A stretch of DNA of 64,000 nucleotides from Pseudomonas tritici (GTDB taxonomy: Bacteria > Pseudomonadota > Gammaproteobacteria > Pseudomonadales > Pseudomonadaceae): assembly GCF_014268275.3 (NCBI RefSeq), contig NZ_CP077084.1, positions 5,638,501 to 5,702,500 of the forward strand. Reading direction: 5' to 3'. The position numbers and the translations under genes were made by a program. The notes beneath the pieces are model-generated. The model was not told where the DNA came from and did no database searches. It was given only the letters and a program-made list of their open reading frames with translations. Within the stretch, counting starts at the first letter, position 1, and each line of letters opens with the position of its first letter. This document shows, piece by piece, positions 47,516 through 57,114 of the stretch.

Positions 47516-49403
47516 GGGCCGTAACCTCGGTGCTTGAAGGGGGGCCGCCATATTCGGGCTTGAGCCTGCCGTCGTCGGCCAACAGCCAGGCGTCCATGAT
47601 CTGGCGCACCACCGGGGCCGCGACGCCGGAGCCGGATTCGCCGTTTTCGACCATCACCGCCACCACGATTTTCGGATCGTCCGCCGGCGCGAAGCCGACA
47701 AACAAGGCGTGGTCACGGTGGCGCTCCTGAACCTTGGAGCGGTCATATTTCTCGCCTTGCTTGATCGCCACCACCTGCGCGGTACCGCTCTTGCCGGCAA
47801 TGCGGTATTGCGCGCCAATGGCCGCTTTGCGCGCAGTACCGCGGGCGCCGTGCATCACTTGCTGCATGCCGTGATTGACCTTGGTCCAGTCCGACGGGTC
47901 ACGCAGCACAATGTCGGGGATCGGGTTGTCATCCACCGGCTTTTCGCCTTCGATGGTCCGGGCCAGGTGCGGACGGTTCCAGATGCCTTTGTTGGCCACC
48001 AGCGCCGTGGCCTGCGCCAGCTGCAGCGGCGTGGCCTGCATGTAGCCCTGGCCGATGCCGAGGATCAACGTCTCGCCCGGGAACCACGCCTGGCGGCGGG
48101 TTGCGCGCTTCCACTCGCGCGACGGCATCAAGCCCGGGGACTCTTCGAACATGTCCAGGGAGACTTTCTGACCGAGGCCGAACTTGCCCATATAGGTGGA
48201 TAGGCGATCAATCCCCAGCTTGTGGGCTAGGTCGTAAAAATAGGTGTCGTTGGAGCGCATGATCGCGGTGTCCAAGTCGACATAGCCGTCACCGGTGCGG
48301 TTCCAGTTACGGTATTTGTGATCGTAGTTGGGCAGCATGTAGTAGCCAGGGTCATAGACTCGGCTGGAGGCCGTGACCACGCCCGCGTCCAGACCCGCAA
48401 TCGCCACCGCCGGCTTGATTGTCGAACCCGGCGGGTACAGGCCGCGCAATACGCGGTTGAACAGCGGCCGGTCAATGGAATCGCGCAACTCGGCGTAAGC
48501 CTTGAAGCTGATGCCCGTCACAAACAAGTTGGGGTCGAAGCTTGGCTGGCTGACCATCGCCAGCACTTCACCGGTTTTCGGGTCCAGCGCGACTACCGCG
48601 CCACGGCGACCGCCCAGGGCCATCTCGGCGGCTTCCTGCAACTTGATGTCCAGGCTCAGGACGATGTCCTTGCCCGGCACCGGGTCGGTGCGCTTGAGTA
48701 CCCGCAGCACACGGCCGCGAGCGTTGGTCTCGACTTCTTCGTAACCCACCTGGCCGTGCAGTTCTGGCTCGTAGAAACGCTCGATGCCTGTCTTGCCGAT
48801 ATGGTGGGTGCCGCTGTAATTGACCGGGTCGAGGCTTTTCAGCTCTTTCTCGTTGATTCGCCCCATGTAGCCGACAGAGTGCGCAAAATGCGGCCCCTGC
48901 GGGTAGTGCCGCACCAACTGCGCCACCACTTCCACACCCGGCAGACGGAACTGGTTCACCGCGATCCGGGCGATCTGCTCTTCGGTCAGCTCAAACAGGA
49001 TCGGCACCGGCTCGAATGGCCGGCGCCCCTGCTTCATGCGCTTTTCGAAGATCACGCGGTCTTCCGGGGTCAACTGCAGCACCTCGACGATCACATCGAG
49101 GATCTGCTGCCAATCACCGGAACGTTCGCGGGTCATGCTCAGGCTGAAGCTGGGCCGGTTATCCGCGACCACCACGCCATTGCGGTCGAAAATCAGCCCA
49201 CGGGTCGGCGGAATCGGCTGCACATGCACCCGGTTGTTTTCCGACAGCGTGGAGTGATAGTCGTACTGGATCACCTGCAGGAAATACAGGCGCGCAATCA
49301 GCACCCCGATCAGCCCCACCACCATAAAAGCGCCGAACACGACCCGAGCGCGTACGAGACGTGCGTCTTTCTCGTGGTCCTTGATGCGGATCGGCTGGGT
49401 CAT
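47505..49403 (-). CDS. mrdA: Penicillin-binding protein 2
   Basis: 632-aa class B transpeptidase of the elongasome. One N-terminal helix (about 20-45), pedestal domain, then transpeptidase with SxxK at Ser 327-Lys 330 (PPGSTIKPAVA), SxD in the IMRSNDTYFYDLAHKLG region and KSG/T in AGKSGTAQVV. The gene is called pbpA in P. aeruginosa. It is followed by rodA and preceded by rlmH at a 15-base gap. Confidence 0.96.
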   Translation of the reverse strand: MTQPIRIKDHEKDARLVRARVVFGAFMVVGLIGVLIARLYFLQVIQYDYHSTLSENNRVHVQPIPPTRGLIFDRNGVVVADNRPSFSLSMTRERSGDWQQILDVIVEVLQLTPEDRVIFEKRMKQGRRPFEPVPILFELTEEQIARIAVNQFRLPGVEVVAQLVRHYPQGPHFAHSVGYMGRINEKELKSLDPVNYSGTHHIGKTGIERFYEPELHGQVGYEEVETNARGRVLRVLKRTDPVPGKDIVLSLDIKLQEAAEMALGGRRGAVVALDPKTGEVLAMVSQPSFDPNLFVTGISFKAYAELRDSIDRPLFNRVLRGLYPPGSTIKPAVAIAGLDAGVVTASSRVYDPGYYMLPNYDHKYRNWNRTGDGYVDLDTAIMRSNDTYFYDLAHKLGIDRLSTYMGKFGLGQKVSLDMFEESPGLMPSREWKRATRRQAWFPGETLILGIGQGYMQATPLQLAQATALVANKGIWNRPHLARTIEGEKPVDDNPIPDIVLRDPSDWTKVNHGMQQVMHGARGTARKAAIGAQYRIAGKSGTAQVVAIKQGEKYDRSKVQERHRDHALFVGFAPADDPKIVVAVMVENGESGSGVAAPVVRQIMDAWLLADDGRLKPEYGGPPSSTEVTAREE

Positions 49404-49418
49404 CGAAAGAGGCGCAGA

Positions 49419-49886
49419 TTATTTGTGATAAGGGTGCCCGGACAGAACTGTCCAGGCGCGATACAGCTGTTCACCGATCAGGATTCTTACCAACGGGTGC
49501 GGCAGCGTCAGCGCTGACAACGACCAACGCTGGTCCGCCCGCGCACAGACTTCCGGCGCCAGCCCTTCGGGGCCGCCCACCATGAAGTTGACCGTACGCG
49601 AATCCAGGCGCCAGCGATCCAGTTCCACCGCCAATTGCTCGGTGCTCCAGGGTTTGCCGTGCACTTCGAGGGTGACGATGCGCTCGTTGGGGCCGACCTT
49701 GGCCAACATGGCTTCGCCTTCCTGACGGATAAAGCGCGCCACGTCGGCATTCTTGCCCCGGGTATTCAGCGGTATTTCCACCAGTTCAAGCGACAGCTCA
49801 GCGGGCAGACGCTTGGCATACTCGTGCCAGCCTTCTTCCACCCACTTGGGCATGCGTGAACCGACAGCGATCAGACGCAGGCGCAC
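49419..49886 (-). CDS. rlmH: 23S rRNA (pseudouridine1915-N3)-methyltransferase
   Basis: 155-aa SPOUT methyltransferase acting on the 70S ribosome. SAM-knot motif: [14 protein letters not shown]-terminal [30 protein letters not shown] is near-invariant. It starts at GTG 49886 with AAGGA upstream. Nine bases after rsfS. Confidence 0.96.
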
Positions 49887-49895
49887 AGCCGTTCC

Positions 49896-50390
49896 TTATT
49901 CCTGGTCTTTGTTCAGCTTGTCGAAGTGCGCGTGGCCCACTTCCGGGCTGTGGTGCTTGCCATCGGCGGCACGGCTCTGCTCGGCGCCTTTCCACAGACG
50001 TTCCAGGTCGTAGAACTGGCGAGCGTTGGAGGTCATCATGTGTACGATCACGTCGTCCATGTCCAACAGCACCCAGTCGCTGTCGCCCTTGCCTTCTTCA
50101 CCCAGCGGCTTGACGCCTTGTGCTTTGACGGCTTCGCGAACCTTGTCCAGCATCGCGCCGATCTGGCGGTTGGAGGTACCGGTGGCGATGATCATGTAGT
50201 CGGTGATGCTCTGCTTGTCGCGCACGTCCAGCACTTGGATGTCCTGGGCCTTGACGTCTTCCAGGGCCGCCACGGCGACTTTTACCAGCTCTTCGCCAGC
50301 CAGCTCAGGGCCAACGTGGGCTTCTACTGGCAGCGGGGCGCTTTTGAAGGTGCCTTTGCGCTTAACTTTGCTTACGTCTTTGTTCGTCAT
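49896..50390 (-). CDS. rsfS: Ribosomal silencing factor RsfS
   Basis: 164-aa protein binding L14 (uL14) and blocking subunit joining in stationary phase or starvation. The RsfS domain (about 32-140) contains DVRDKQSITDYMIIATGTSNRQIGAM and GDSDWVLLDMDDVIVHMMTSNARQFYDLERLW. There are N-terminal and C-terminal extensions of about 25 residues each. Start ATG 50390; upstream nadD ends 69 bases away. Confidence 0.94.
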   Translation of the reverse strand: MTNKDVSKVKRKGTFKSAPLPVEAHVGPELAGEELVKVAVAALEDVKAQDIQVLDVRDKQSITDYMIIATGTSNRQIGAMLDKVREAVKAQGVKPLGEEGKGDSDWVLLDMDDVIVHMMTSNARQFYDLERLWKGAEQSRAADGKHHSPEVGHAHFDKLNKDQE

Positions 50391-50459
50391 ATAAAACTCG
50401 TTTTGCTCGTATATACGGGCGCTCGCTGTACGACTGTGCGTACGTTCAAGCGCGCCTTT

Positions 50460-51104
50460 TCAGTTCGACGCACGGTAAAGCCCGTGCGCATCGATGTAGG
50501 CCAGGACCGCGTCAGGCACCAGGAAACGTACCGACTTACCGCTGGCCAGCAGTTGACGGATCTGGGTGGCGGACACCGCAAGCGGGGTCTGCCAGACGAA
50601 TGCAATATTCCCGTTCGGCCCGGTCAGGGCCAAGGGGTCACTTACCGACCGCGCGGCCAGCAGGTTGCGCAAGGCATCCGGCGGTTCGCTGTCGGCATCC
50701 GGGCGTTGCAAAACCAGGATGTGGCAATGCTGGAGGAGTTCCTCCCAGCGATGCCAAGAGGGCAGGCCGCAAAAAGCGTCCCAGCCCAAAAGCAGAAACA
50801 ACTGGTCATCCGCGGCCAACTCGGCGCGCATCAGCTCCAGGGTGTCAACAGTGTAGGACGGTTTATCGCGCTTGAGCTCATGGTCGTCCACCACCAACGG
50901 CGAGATACCTTCCACGGCCAGGCGCACCATTTCCAGGCGCTGCTGCGGCGACACCTGCGGCGTATCGCGATGCGGAGGCCGGGCGTTGGGCATCACCCGC
51001 AGCTCGTCCAGCGCGAGCGCATCCGCGACTTCCAGGGCGCTGCGCAAATGGCCGATGTGCACGGGGTCGAAGGTACCGCCGAGCAGCCCGATGCGTTTAG
51101 CCAT
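50460..51104 (-). CDS. nadD: Nicotinate-nucleotide adenylyltransferase
   Basis: 214-aa enzyme of NAD synthesis converting nicotinate mononucleotide to deamido-NAD. The nucleotidyltransferase HxGH-type motif is [27 protein letters not shown] is the C-terminal ISSTxIR-type motif. The ATG at 51104 overlaps the proA stop (TGATGG), so translation is coupled to proA. Confidence 0.94.
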   Translation of the reverse strand: MAKRIGLLGGTFDPVHIGHLRSALEVADALALDELRVMPNARPPHRDTPQVSPQQRLEMVRLAVEGISPLVVDDHELKRDKPSYTVDTLELMRAELAADDQLFLLLGWDAFCGLPSWHRWEELLQHCHILVLQRPDADSEPPDALRNLLAARSVSDPLALTGPNGNIAFVWQTPLAVSATQIRQLLASGKSVRFLVPDAVLAYIDAHGLYRASN

Positions 51105-52369
51105 CAAGTGCGCACATGACCGTCGCCGAACACCACGTACTTCTCGCTGGTCAGGCCTTCCAGCCCAACCGGGCCACGGGCATGCAGCTTATCAGTGGAA
51201 ATACCGATCTCCGCCCCCAGGCCATACTCGAAGCCGTCTGCAAAACGCGTCGAGGCGTTGATCATTACCGAGGCGGAATCCACTTCGTTGAGGAAACGCC
51301 GGGCATCGCTGAAATGCTCGGAAACAATGGCGTCGGTGTGCTTGGAGCCGTAGGTGTTGATGTGCTCGATGGCCTCATCCAGGTCATCAACGATCTTGAT
51401 CGACAGGATCGGCGCCGTGTATTCGGTGTACCAATCCAGCTCGGTCGCTTCGATCACGTCCGCGCCCAACAGCGCACGGGTACGCACACAACCACGCAGT
51501 TCCACGCCCTTGTCGCGGTAGATGGCAGCCAGCGGCGGCAGCACGCGCTCGGCAATGCCGACGTGCACCAGCAGGGTTTCCATGGTGTTGCACGGGGCGT
51601 AGCGGTGAGTCTTGGCGTTGTCGGCGATGCGGATCGCCTTGTCGATGTCGGCGGCGATGTCGATGTACACGTGGCACACGCCGTCCAGGTGCTTGATGAC
51701 TGGCACCTTGGCATCGCGGCTGACGCGCTCGATCAGGCTTTTGCCACCACGTGGCACGATCACGTCGACAAATTCCGGCATGGTGATCAGCGCGCCCACG
51801 GCGGCACGGTCGGTGGTTTCCACCACTTGCACCACTTCGGCAGGCAACTCGGCCACGGCCAAGCCCTGCTGAATGCACGCTGCAATGGCACGGTTGGAAT
51901 TGATCGCCTCGGAACCGCCACGCAGGATGGTGGCGTTGCCGGACTTGAGGCACAGGCTCGCGGCGTCGATGGTCACGTTCGGACGCGACTCATAAATGAT
52001 GCCGATCACGCCCAGCGGCACGCGCATCTTGCCGACCTGGATGCCGGACGGCAGGTAACGCATGTCGCGGATTTCGCCGATGGGGTCAGGCAGCTTGGCC
52101 ACCTGACGCAAACCTTCGATCATGTCGTCGATACGTGCCGGGGTCAGCGCCAGGCGGTCCAGCAGGGCTGGCTCCAGGCCATTGGCGCGGCCGTTGGCCA
52201 GGTCCAGTTCGTTGGCAGTGGCGAGCTCGGAGCGCGAAGCATCCAGAGCGTCGGCGGCAGCCAACAGGGCACGGTTCTTCTGCGCAGTGCTCGCACGGGC
52301 GATCAACCGCGAGGCCTGACGGGCAGCGCGACCCAGGCGGGTCATGTAGTCAAGAACGGACTCAGTCAT
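51104..52369 (-). CDS. proA: Gamma-glutamyl phosphate reductase
   Basis: 421-aa NADPH-dependent enzyme of proline synthesis. Catalytic Cys in [15 protein letters not shown]; other family segments are [27 protein letters not shown] and [33 protein letters not shown]. First gene of the leftward run proA-nadD-rsfS-rlmH-mrdA-rodA-mltB-rlpA. Confidence 0.96.
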   Translation of the reverse strand: MTESVLDYMTRLGRAARQASRLIARASTAQKNRALLAAADALDASRSELATANELDLANGRANGLEPALLDRLALTPARIDDMIEGLRQVAKLPDPIGEIRDMRYLPSGIQVGKMRVPLGVIGIIYESRPNVTIDAASLCLKSGNATILRGGSEAINSNRAIAACIQQGLAVAELPAEVVQVVETTDRAAVGALITMPEFVDVIVPRGGKSLIERVSRDAKVPVIKHLDGVCHVYIDIAADIDKAIRIADNAKTHRYAPCNTMETLLVHVGIAERVLPPLAAIYRDKGVELRGCVRTRALLGADVIEATELDWYTEYTAPILSIKIVDDLDEAIEHINTYGSKHTDAIVSEHFSDARRFLNEVDSASVMINASTRFADGFEYGLGAEIGISTDKLHARGPVGLEGLTSEKYVVFGDGHVRT

Positions 52370-52543
52370 GGTCAGGGAGTCTTGGCAGGGAGGAAAGCGG
52401 CAGATTATAGCTGTGACGCCGCCCGACTGACAGCGGTGAGGGGCGGATGGTCGAAATGAACTGTAAAAATCTGGGGTTCAGCGGTAATTAAGGTGGGAGT
52501 TGTTATGATTCCGTCACATTTAGCCGTATTTACCCTGACTGCC

Positions 52544-53230
52544 ATGCCCAGCTCATCACCCCTACTCCCCGCCAGCCCCCTGCCCGACAGCTTCTTCGAC
52601 CGCGATGCGCAAATTCTTGCGCAAGCATTGCTCGGAAAAGTCATCCGCCATCGTGTCGGCGAAACCTGGCTTTCGGCACGAATTATTGAAACCGAAGCCT
52701 ATTACGTGGCCGAAAAAGGCAGTCACGCTTCATTGGGCTACACAGAAAAGCGTAAGGCATTGTTTCTGGATGGTGGTCATATCTACATGTACTACGCCCG
52801 TGGTGGCGATTCCCTGAACTTCAGCGCTCATGGACCGGGCAATGCCGTGTTGATCAAATCGGCGTATCCGTGGGTCGACGCGTTGTCCGGCCCTGAAAGC
52901 CTGGCGCAGATGCTGTTGAACAACCCGAATGCCGACGGCAGCCCGCGCGCCGCTCAAAAGCTGTGCGCTGGCCAGACCTTACTGTGTAAAGCCTTGGGGC
53001 TGAAAGTGCCGATGTGGGATGCCAAGCGCTTCGATCAGGAGTTGCTCTACGTCGAGGATGTGGGCCAGGCGCCGACTCAGATCATCCAAACCACCCGCCT
53101 GGGCATTCCCAGCGGCCGTGATGAACACTTGATGTACCGCTTTGTGGATGCCGGCTATGCGCCTTATTGCACACGGAACCCGCTGCGCCGGGGCCAGGTC
53201 GAAGGTCGCGATTATTTTTTGATTGATTGA
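52544..53230 (+). CDS. 3-methyladenine DNA glycosylase (AAG/MPG family)
   Basis: 228-aa base-excision enzyme removing alkylated purines. The AAG fold motifs are ARIIETEAYYVAEKGSHAS (catalytic Glu in ETEAY), KRKALFLDGGHIYMYYARGGDSLNF and GPGNAVLIKSAYPW. The start ATG 52544 follows a plausible TATGAT at 52504-52509. Divergent from proA. Monocistronic, followed by a REPIN. Confidence 0.9.
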   Translation: MPSSSPLLPASPLPDSFFDRDAQILAQALLGKVIRHRVGETWLSARIIETEAYYVAEKGSHASLGYTEKRKALFLDGGHIYMYYARGGDSLNFSAHGPGNAVLIKSAYPWVDALSGPESLAQMLLNNPNADGSPRAAQKLCAGQTLLCKALGLKVPMWDAKRFDQELLYVEDVGQAPTQIIQTTRLGIPSGRDEHLMYRFVDAGYAPYCTRNPLRRGQVEGRDYFLID

Positions 53231-53259
53231 ACACAAAAACCGGCAGCACAGCAGATCCC

Positions 53260-53350
53260 ATGTGGGAGCTGGCTTGCCTGCGATAGCGGCGGATCAGGCA
53301 ACTGAAATGTTTGCCTAAACACCGTCATCGCAGGCAAGCCAGCTCCCACA
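53260..53350. repeat. REPIN (head-to-head REP pair)
   Basis: Arms TGTGGGAGCTGGCTTGCC of the second class, between the glycosylase gene and the DedA-PAP2 gene. Confidence 0.9.
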
Positions 53351-53401
53351 GTTTGATCTCTAGTGTTTGGGGTTATGGATTACATAGATGGAGTGGATTG
53401 T

Positions 53402-54718
53402 ATGGGCCAATGGCTCGATAGCATTACCGGCTGGTTGACCCTCAACCCCGAATGGCTGGCGGTGGCGGTGTTTATCGTCGCCTGCGTGGAGTGTCTGGCC
53501 ATCGCCGGGCTGATCGTGCCTGGCACGGTATTGTTGTTTGCTATTGCCGCACTCGCCGGCAGCGGCGCGCTGTCCCTGAGTGAAACCTTGCTGCTGGGTT
53601 TCCTGGGCGGTCTGCTCGGTGACGGGGTTTCCTACTTTCTGGGTCGACATTTCCACCAGAACATCCGGCGCTTGCCCGGCTTGCGTCACCACCCTGAATG
53701 GATGAACGGCGCTGAAACCTACTTCCACAAGTACGGCATTGCCAGCCTGCTGGTCGGACGCTTCATCGGCCCATTGCGCCCTATGCTGCCGATGGTGGCG
53801 GGCATGTGCGACATGCCATTTCCGCGCTTTGCGGTGGTGAGCATCGTGGCGGCAGCGGGCTGGTCGGTGGCCTATCTGCTGCCGGGATGGGCGACCGGCG
53901 CCGCCTTCCGCTTGCCTCTGCCCGAGGGGTTCTGGCCCGAGGCCGCAGTGGTCGCAGGATGCCTGGCCGTACTGATCGGGCTGAGCTTGAACAGCAGCTT
54001 GCGCGGCCATCGTCGCGCTACCTTGTGGATTGGTTGCGCCAGCCTGGTGCTGTTGATCGCGCTGTTTATCGGCTACCACTCTCTGGACAACTTCGACCAT
54101 GGCCTGACCGCCCTGGTGCAGGAGCATCGCAGCCCTTGGCTGGATGAAGTGATGGTGCGCATCACCCAACTGGGTGAATTCAAGAAGATGTTTTTCGCCA
54201 GCGCCGTGTTCACCGGCCTGCTGCTATTGGCACGCCAATGGCGCCATGCGGTGTTTGTCGGCGTAACGCTGGCCGGAGCGGCGGTGATCAACACCGGGAC
54301 CAAGCTGTTTTTCGCTCGCGGACGGCCAGAAATCCTGACAGACCCTTTGACCAGCTTCAGCATGCCCAGCGGCCATGCGTCCGGCGCGTTCGCGTTTTTC
54401 CTGGCCCTGGCGATCCTGGCCGGTCGCGGGCAACCCACACGGCTGCGCCTGACCTGGATGCTGCTCGGCTGTATTCCGGCTGCATTTATTGCGCTGTCGC
54501 GGGTCTACCTCGGCGCCCATTGGCCCACGGACATCCTGGCCGGCACACTGCTGGCGATGACGGTGTGTGCGTTCAGCCTGGCCATCAGCGAGTACCGAAG
54601 CCCGCTGCCCGCCATGTCACAAAAAACCTGGTGGCTGCTGTTGCCGGCGCTGATTGCGGTGCTGAGTTTCATCGCACTCACCGGCACGCCGCATGCTCTG
54701 CTGCGCTACGCCTATTAA
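53402..54718 (+). CDS. DedA - PAP2 phosphatase fusion protein
   Basis: 438-aa inner-membrane protein. Residues ~1-195 are a DedA/SNARE-associated domain (LIVPGTVLLFAIAALAG, GDGVSYFLGRHF, GRFIGPLRPMLPMVAGM), a family that moves lipid carriers across the membrane. Residues ~225-435 are a PAP2 (acid phosphatase) domain with the three motifs KLFFARGRPE, PSGHASGAFAF and SRVYLGAHWPTDILAG. The fusion suggests flipping and dephosphorylation of one lipid, for example a polyprenyl diphosphate or phosphatidate (inference). ATG 53402 has GGAG eight bases before; ATG 53375 is an alternative. Confidence 0.88.
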   Translation: MGQWLDSITGWLTLNPEWLAVAVFIVACVECLAIAGLIVPGTVLLFAIAALAGSGALSLSETLLLGFLGGLLGDGVSYFLGRHFHQNIRRLPGLRHHPEWMNGAETYFHKYGIASLLVGRFIGPLRPMLPMVAGMCDMPFPRFAVVSIVAAAGWSVAYLLPGWATGAAFRLPLPEGFWPEAAVVAGCLAVLIGLSLNSSLRGHRRATLWIGCASLVLLIALFIGYHSLDNFDHGLTALVQEHRSPWLDEVMVRITQLGEFKKMFFASAVFTGLLLLARQWRHAVFVGVTLAGAAVINTGTKLFFARGRPEILTDPLTSFSMPSGHASGAFAFFLALAILAGRGQPTRLRLTWMLLGCIPAAFIALSRVYLGAHWPTDILAGTLLAMTVCAFSLAISEYRSPLPAMSQKTWWLLLPALIAVLSFIALTGTPHALLRYAY

Positions 54719-55305
54719 GTGAACAGCTCACCCTGCAACTCATCGAGCAGCATCTGGATCGCATCCAGGCGCTGCTGCGGGTCGTCGAGTTGCAGCAGGT
54801 CGATCTTGTCGGCGTCGGTGAAGGGCAGCAGATACGCCAACTGATTGCCCAAGGCTTGCTGCCCCTCGGCGTGCGCATCCATGTCCAGCGAAGCAACCAA
54901 GGGGTGCTCGGCCAACGCCTGCAGCAGCGCCAGCAGGTCGGCGTCCTCTTCTTCCAGCGGTTGGTCTGGCAGTTCTTCGAGCCATTGCACGTCGGCCACC
55001 AGCAATTGGTCCCTCTGCACGCCCGCATCCCGTACGCGGAACCTGCGGCCGCCTTCGACTCGAATCCCCAGCAGGCCGTTGTCCTGCTGCTTGAAGTCGC
55101 GAATCAGCGCTTCACAGCCGATCAGCGCGTAGCCGTCCGGCGCCATGCCCACTTCCCTGCCGTCGAGGACGCACACCACGCCGAAGCTTTCGCCCTTTTT
55201 CATGCAGCGGCTGATCATGTCCAAGTAGCGCGCCTCGAACAGTTGCAGGTCGAGGGTGCAGCCAGGGAACAGCACGGTATTGAGCGGGAACAGCGCCAGA
55301 CTCAT
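54715..55305 (-). CDS. Lon N-terminal-domain (LON substrate-binding) protein
   Basis: 196-aa stand-alone LON/PUA-like domain: LALFPLNTVLFPGCTLDLQLFEARYLDMISRCMKKGESFGVV. It lacks AAA and protease domains, so it is not Lon itself. The role is unknown. Its end overlaps the end of the convergent DedA-PAP2 gene by four bases. Confidence 0.85.
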   Translation of the reverse strand: MSLALFPLNTVLFPGCTLDLQLFEARYLDMISRCMKKGESFGVVCVLDGREVGMAPDGYALIGCEALIRDFKQQDNGLLGIRVEGGRRFRVRDAGVQRDQLLVADVQWLEELPDQPLEEEDADLLALLQALAEHPLVASLDMDAHAEGQQALGNQLAYLLPFTDADKIDLLQLDDPQQRLDAIQMLLDELQGELFT

Positions 55306-55327
55306 AAAAGGTTTCCTTAAACCCGAT

Positions 55328-56044
55328 TTAAACGATCACCGACACAGCCAGCGGCAGGAACACCGCCGTGGCTACGCCCATCAGACTCATGGCCAGCGCC
55401 GCAAAGGCGCCGCACTCTTCGCTTTCCTGCAGGGCCACCGAAGTGCCGACGGCGTGGGCAGTCATGCCCAGGGCCATGCCACGCGCTTCGGGGCTGTACA
55501 CGCCCAAGCGTGAAAGCAGTGACGGGCCGACCATCGCCCCCACCACCCCGGTGATCAGCACAAACACCGCCGCCAACGCCGCCACGCCGCCGATCTGCTC
55601 GGCCACCAGCATGGCAATCGGCGAGGTCACCGACTTGGGCGCCATGGTCATCAACATCATGTGCTCGGCGCCAAACCACCAGCCCAGCAGCACACACAGG
55701 CCGGTGGCCAACACCCCGCCTACCACCAGCGTAGTAAAAATCGGCCAGAACAATTGGCGAATCCGTCGCAGGTTCAAATACAGCGGCACGGCCAGCGCCA
55801 CCGTCGCCGGGCCGAGCAGGATGCCCATGATCTCGGTGCTCTTGCGGTATTCGGCGTAGCTCAGGCCACAGGAGAGCAACACGCCGATCACCAACAGCAT
55901 GGAGACCAGCACCGGTTGCAGGAAGACCCAACGGGTTTTCTCGAACCCTGCCAACACCAGTTGATAGGCACCGAGGGTAATGCCAATGCCGAACAAGGGG
56001 TGATGAATCACCGCCGTCCACGCGCCCTGCCAGTCGAAGGTCAT
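55328..56044 (-). CDS. lrgB: LrgB family membrane protein
   Basis: 238-aa protein with about seven helices; the LrgB/CidB family acts in control of murein hydrolase activity or, as later work suggests, in transport of small metabolites such as pyruvate/glycolate. Conserved segments: PATVALAVPLYLNLRRI, PKSVTSPIAMLVAEQIGG and GMTAHAVGTSVALQES. It overlaps lrgA by four bases (ATGA). Confidence 0.88.
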   Translation of the reverse strand: MTFDWQGAWTAVIHHPLFGIGITLGAYQLVLAGFEKTRWVFLQPVLVSMLLVIGVLLSCGLSYAEYRKSTEIMGILLGPATVALAVPLYLNLRRIRQLFWPIFTTLVVGGVLATGLCVLLGWWFGAEHMMLMTMAPKSVTSPIAMLVAEQIGGVAALAAVFVLITGVVGAMVGPSLLSRLGVYSPEARGMALGMTAHAVGTSVALQESEECGAFAALAMSLMGVATAVFLPLAVSVIV

Positions 56045-56394
56045 TGGTCCTTCTCCTTGCGCTTGACCATCTGCTGCATCAGCACGCCGACAAACGCCAT
56101 GGCGGTCACCAGCGACAATACCAGCGCGCCGACAATCGCCCAGAAATCAGCGGCAATGTCCTTGGCATACACCATTACCCCCACCGCCGGCGGCACCAGC
56201 AGTAACGGCAGGTAACGCAACAGGCTGCTGGCCGCCAGGCTCAGGGGCTCGCCGACTTCGCCGCGCCACACCAGGTAACCCAGCATCAGCAACAGGCCGA
56301 TGATCGGCCCCGGCAGTACCGGCAGCAGCAAATGATTGAGTGCCGTGCCGATCAATTGAAACAGCACCAGCCATGTCAGACCGCGTAACAGCAT
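56041..56394 (-). CDS. lrgA: LrgA/CidA family membrane protein
   Basis: 117-aa holin-like protein with four helices (GLTWLVLFQLIGTALNHLLL, PGPIIGLLLMLGYLVW and SLLRYLPLLLVPPAVGVMVY) and a basic C-terminal tail (VKRKEKDQ). It partners with lrgB just downstream. Confidence 0.87.
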   Translation of the reverse strand: MLLRGLTWLVLFQLIGTALNHLLLPVLPGPIIGLLLMLGYLVWRGEVGEPLSLAASSLLRYLPLLLVPPAVGVMVYAKDIAADFWAIVGALVLSLVTAMAFVGVLMQQMVKRKEKDQ

Positions 56395-56554
56395 CCGTTT
56401 TCTCCCCCCTCAAAACGTATCGGCATTATAAGCATGCCCGCCGTATGCTCAGGCATTCGCCAAAAGCATGGTGGGTTGACCCGACCTGTTGCCCATGATG
56501 ATCTACATTGAAGTTCGCCTACTGATAAAAACCGATGAACCAAGGAGAGACGCA

Positions 56555-57010
56555 ATGCCCTATGTACCCGTAGCGCAGCTCAACGATTATGTCGGCAAGG
56601 AACTGGGACGTTCCGAATGGCTCACCATCGACCAGGCGCGCATCAACCTGTTCGCAGAGGCCACTGGCGATCATCAGTTCATCCACGTCGACCCGGTCAA
56701 GGCCGCGCAAACACCGTTCGGCAGCACCATCGCCCACGGTTTCCTGTCGTTGTCGCTGATGCCCAAGCTGATGGAAGACATCCTGATCATGCCTGAAGGC
56801 CTGAAGATGGCAGTCAACTATGGCCTGGACAGCGTGCGCTTTATCCAGCCGGTGAAGGTTAATTCCAAGGTGCGCCTGAACGTGACCCTGACCGACGTCA
56901 CCGAGAAAAAGCCTGGCCAATGGCTGTTCAAGGCCACGGCCACCCTGGAAATCGAAGGCCAGGAAAAACCCGCCTACATTGCCGAGTCGCTGTCACTCTG
57001 CTTCGTGTAA
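56555..57010 (+). CDS. MaoC-like (R)-specific enoyl-CoA hydratase
   Basis: 151-aa hot-dog-fold hydratase. The hydratase 2 motif is FAEATGDHQFIHVDP (catalytic Asp and His), followed by STIAHGFLSLSLMP. Such enzymes feed (R)-3-hydroxyacyl-CoA to polyhydroxyalkanoate synthesis or act on branched acyl-CoA; which one cannot be said. ATG 56555 has AAGGAGAG upstream. Confidence 0.88.
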   Translation: MPYVPVAQLNDYVGKELGRSEWLTIDQARINLFAEATGDHQFIHVDPVKAAQTPFGSTIAHGFLSLSLMPKLMEDILIMPEGLKMAVNYGLDSVRFIQPVKVNSKVRLNVTLTDVTEKKPGQWLFKATATLEIEGQEKPAYIAESLSLCFV

Positions 57011-57114
57011 GCCTTGCCTGTGGTGGGGGGTAAAACCTCACCACAGTGTATGTAAATTTATGTATGAAACTCGCGGCTGCGGCATACTCGGCGTTCAATT
57101 ACCCGGATCCCGCT

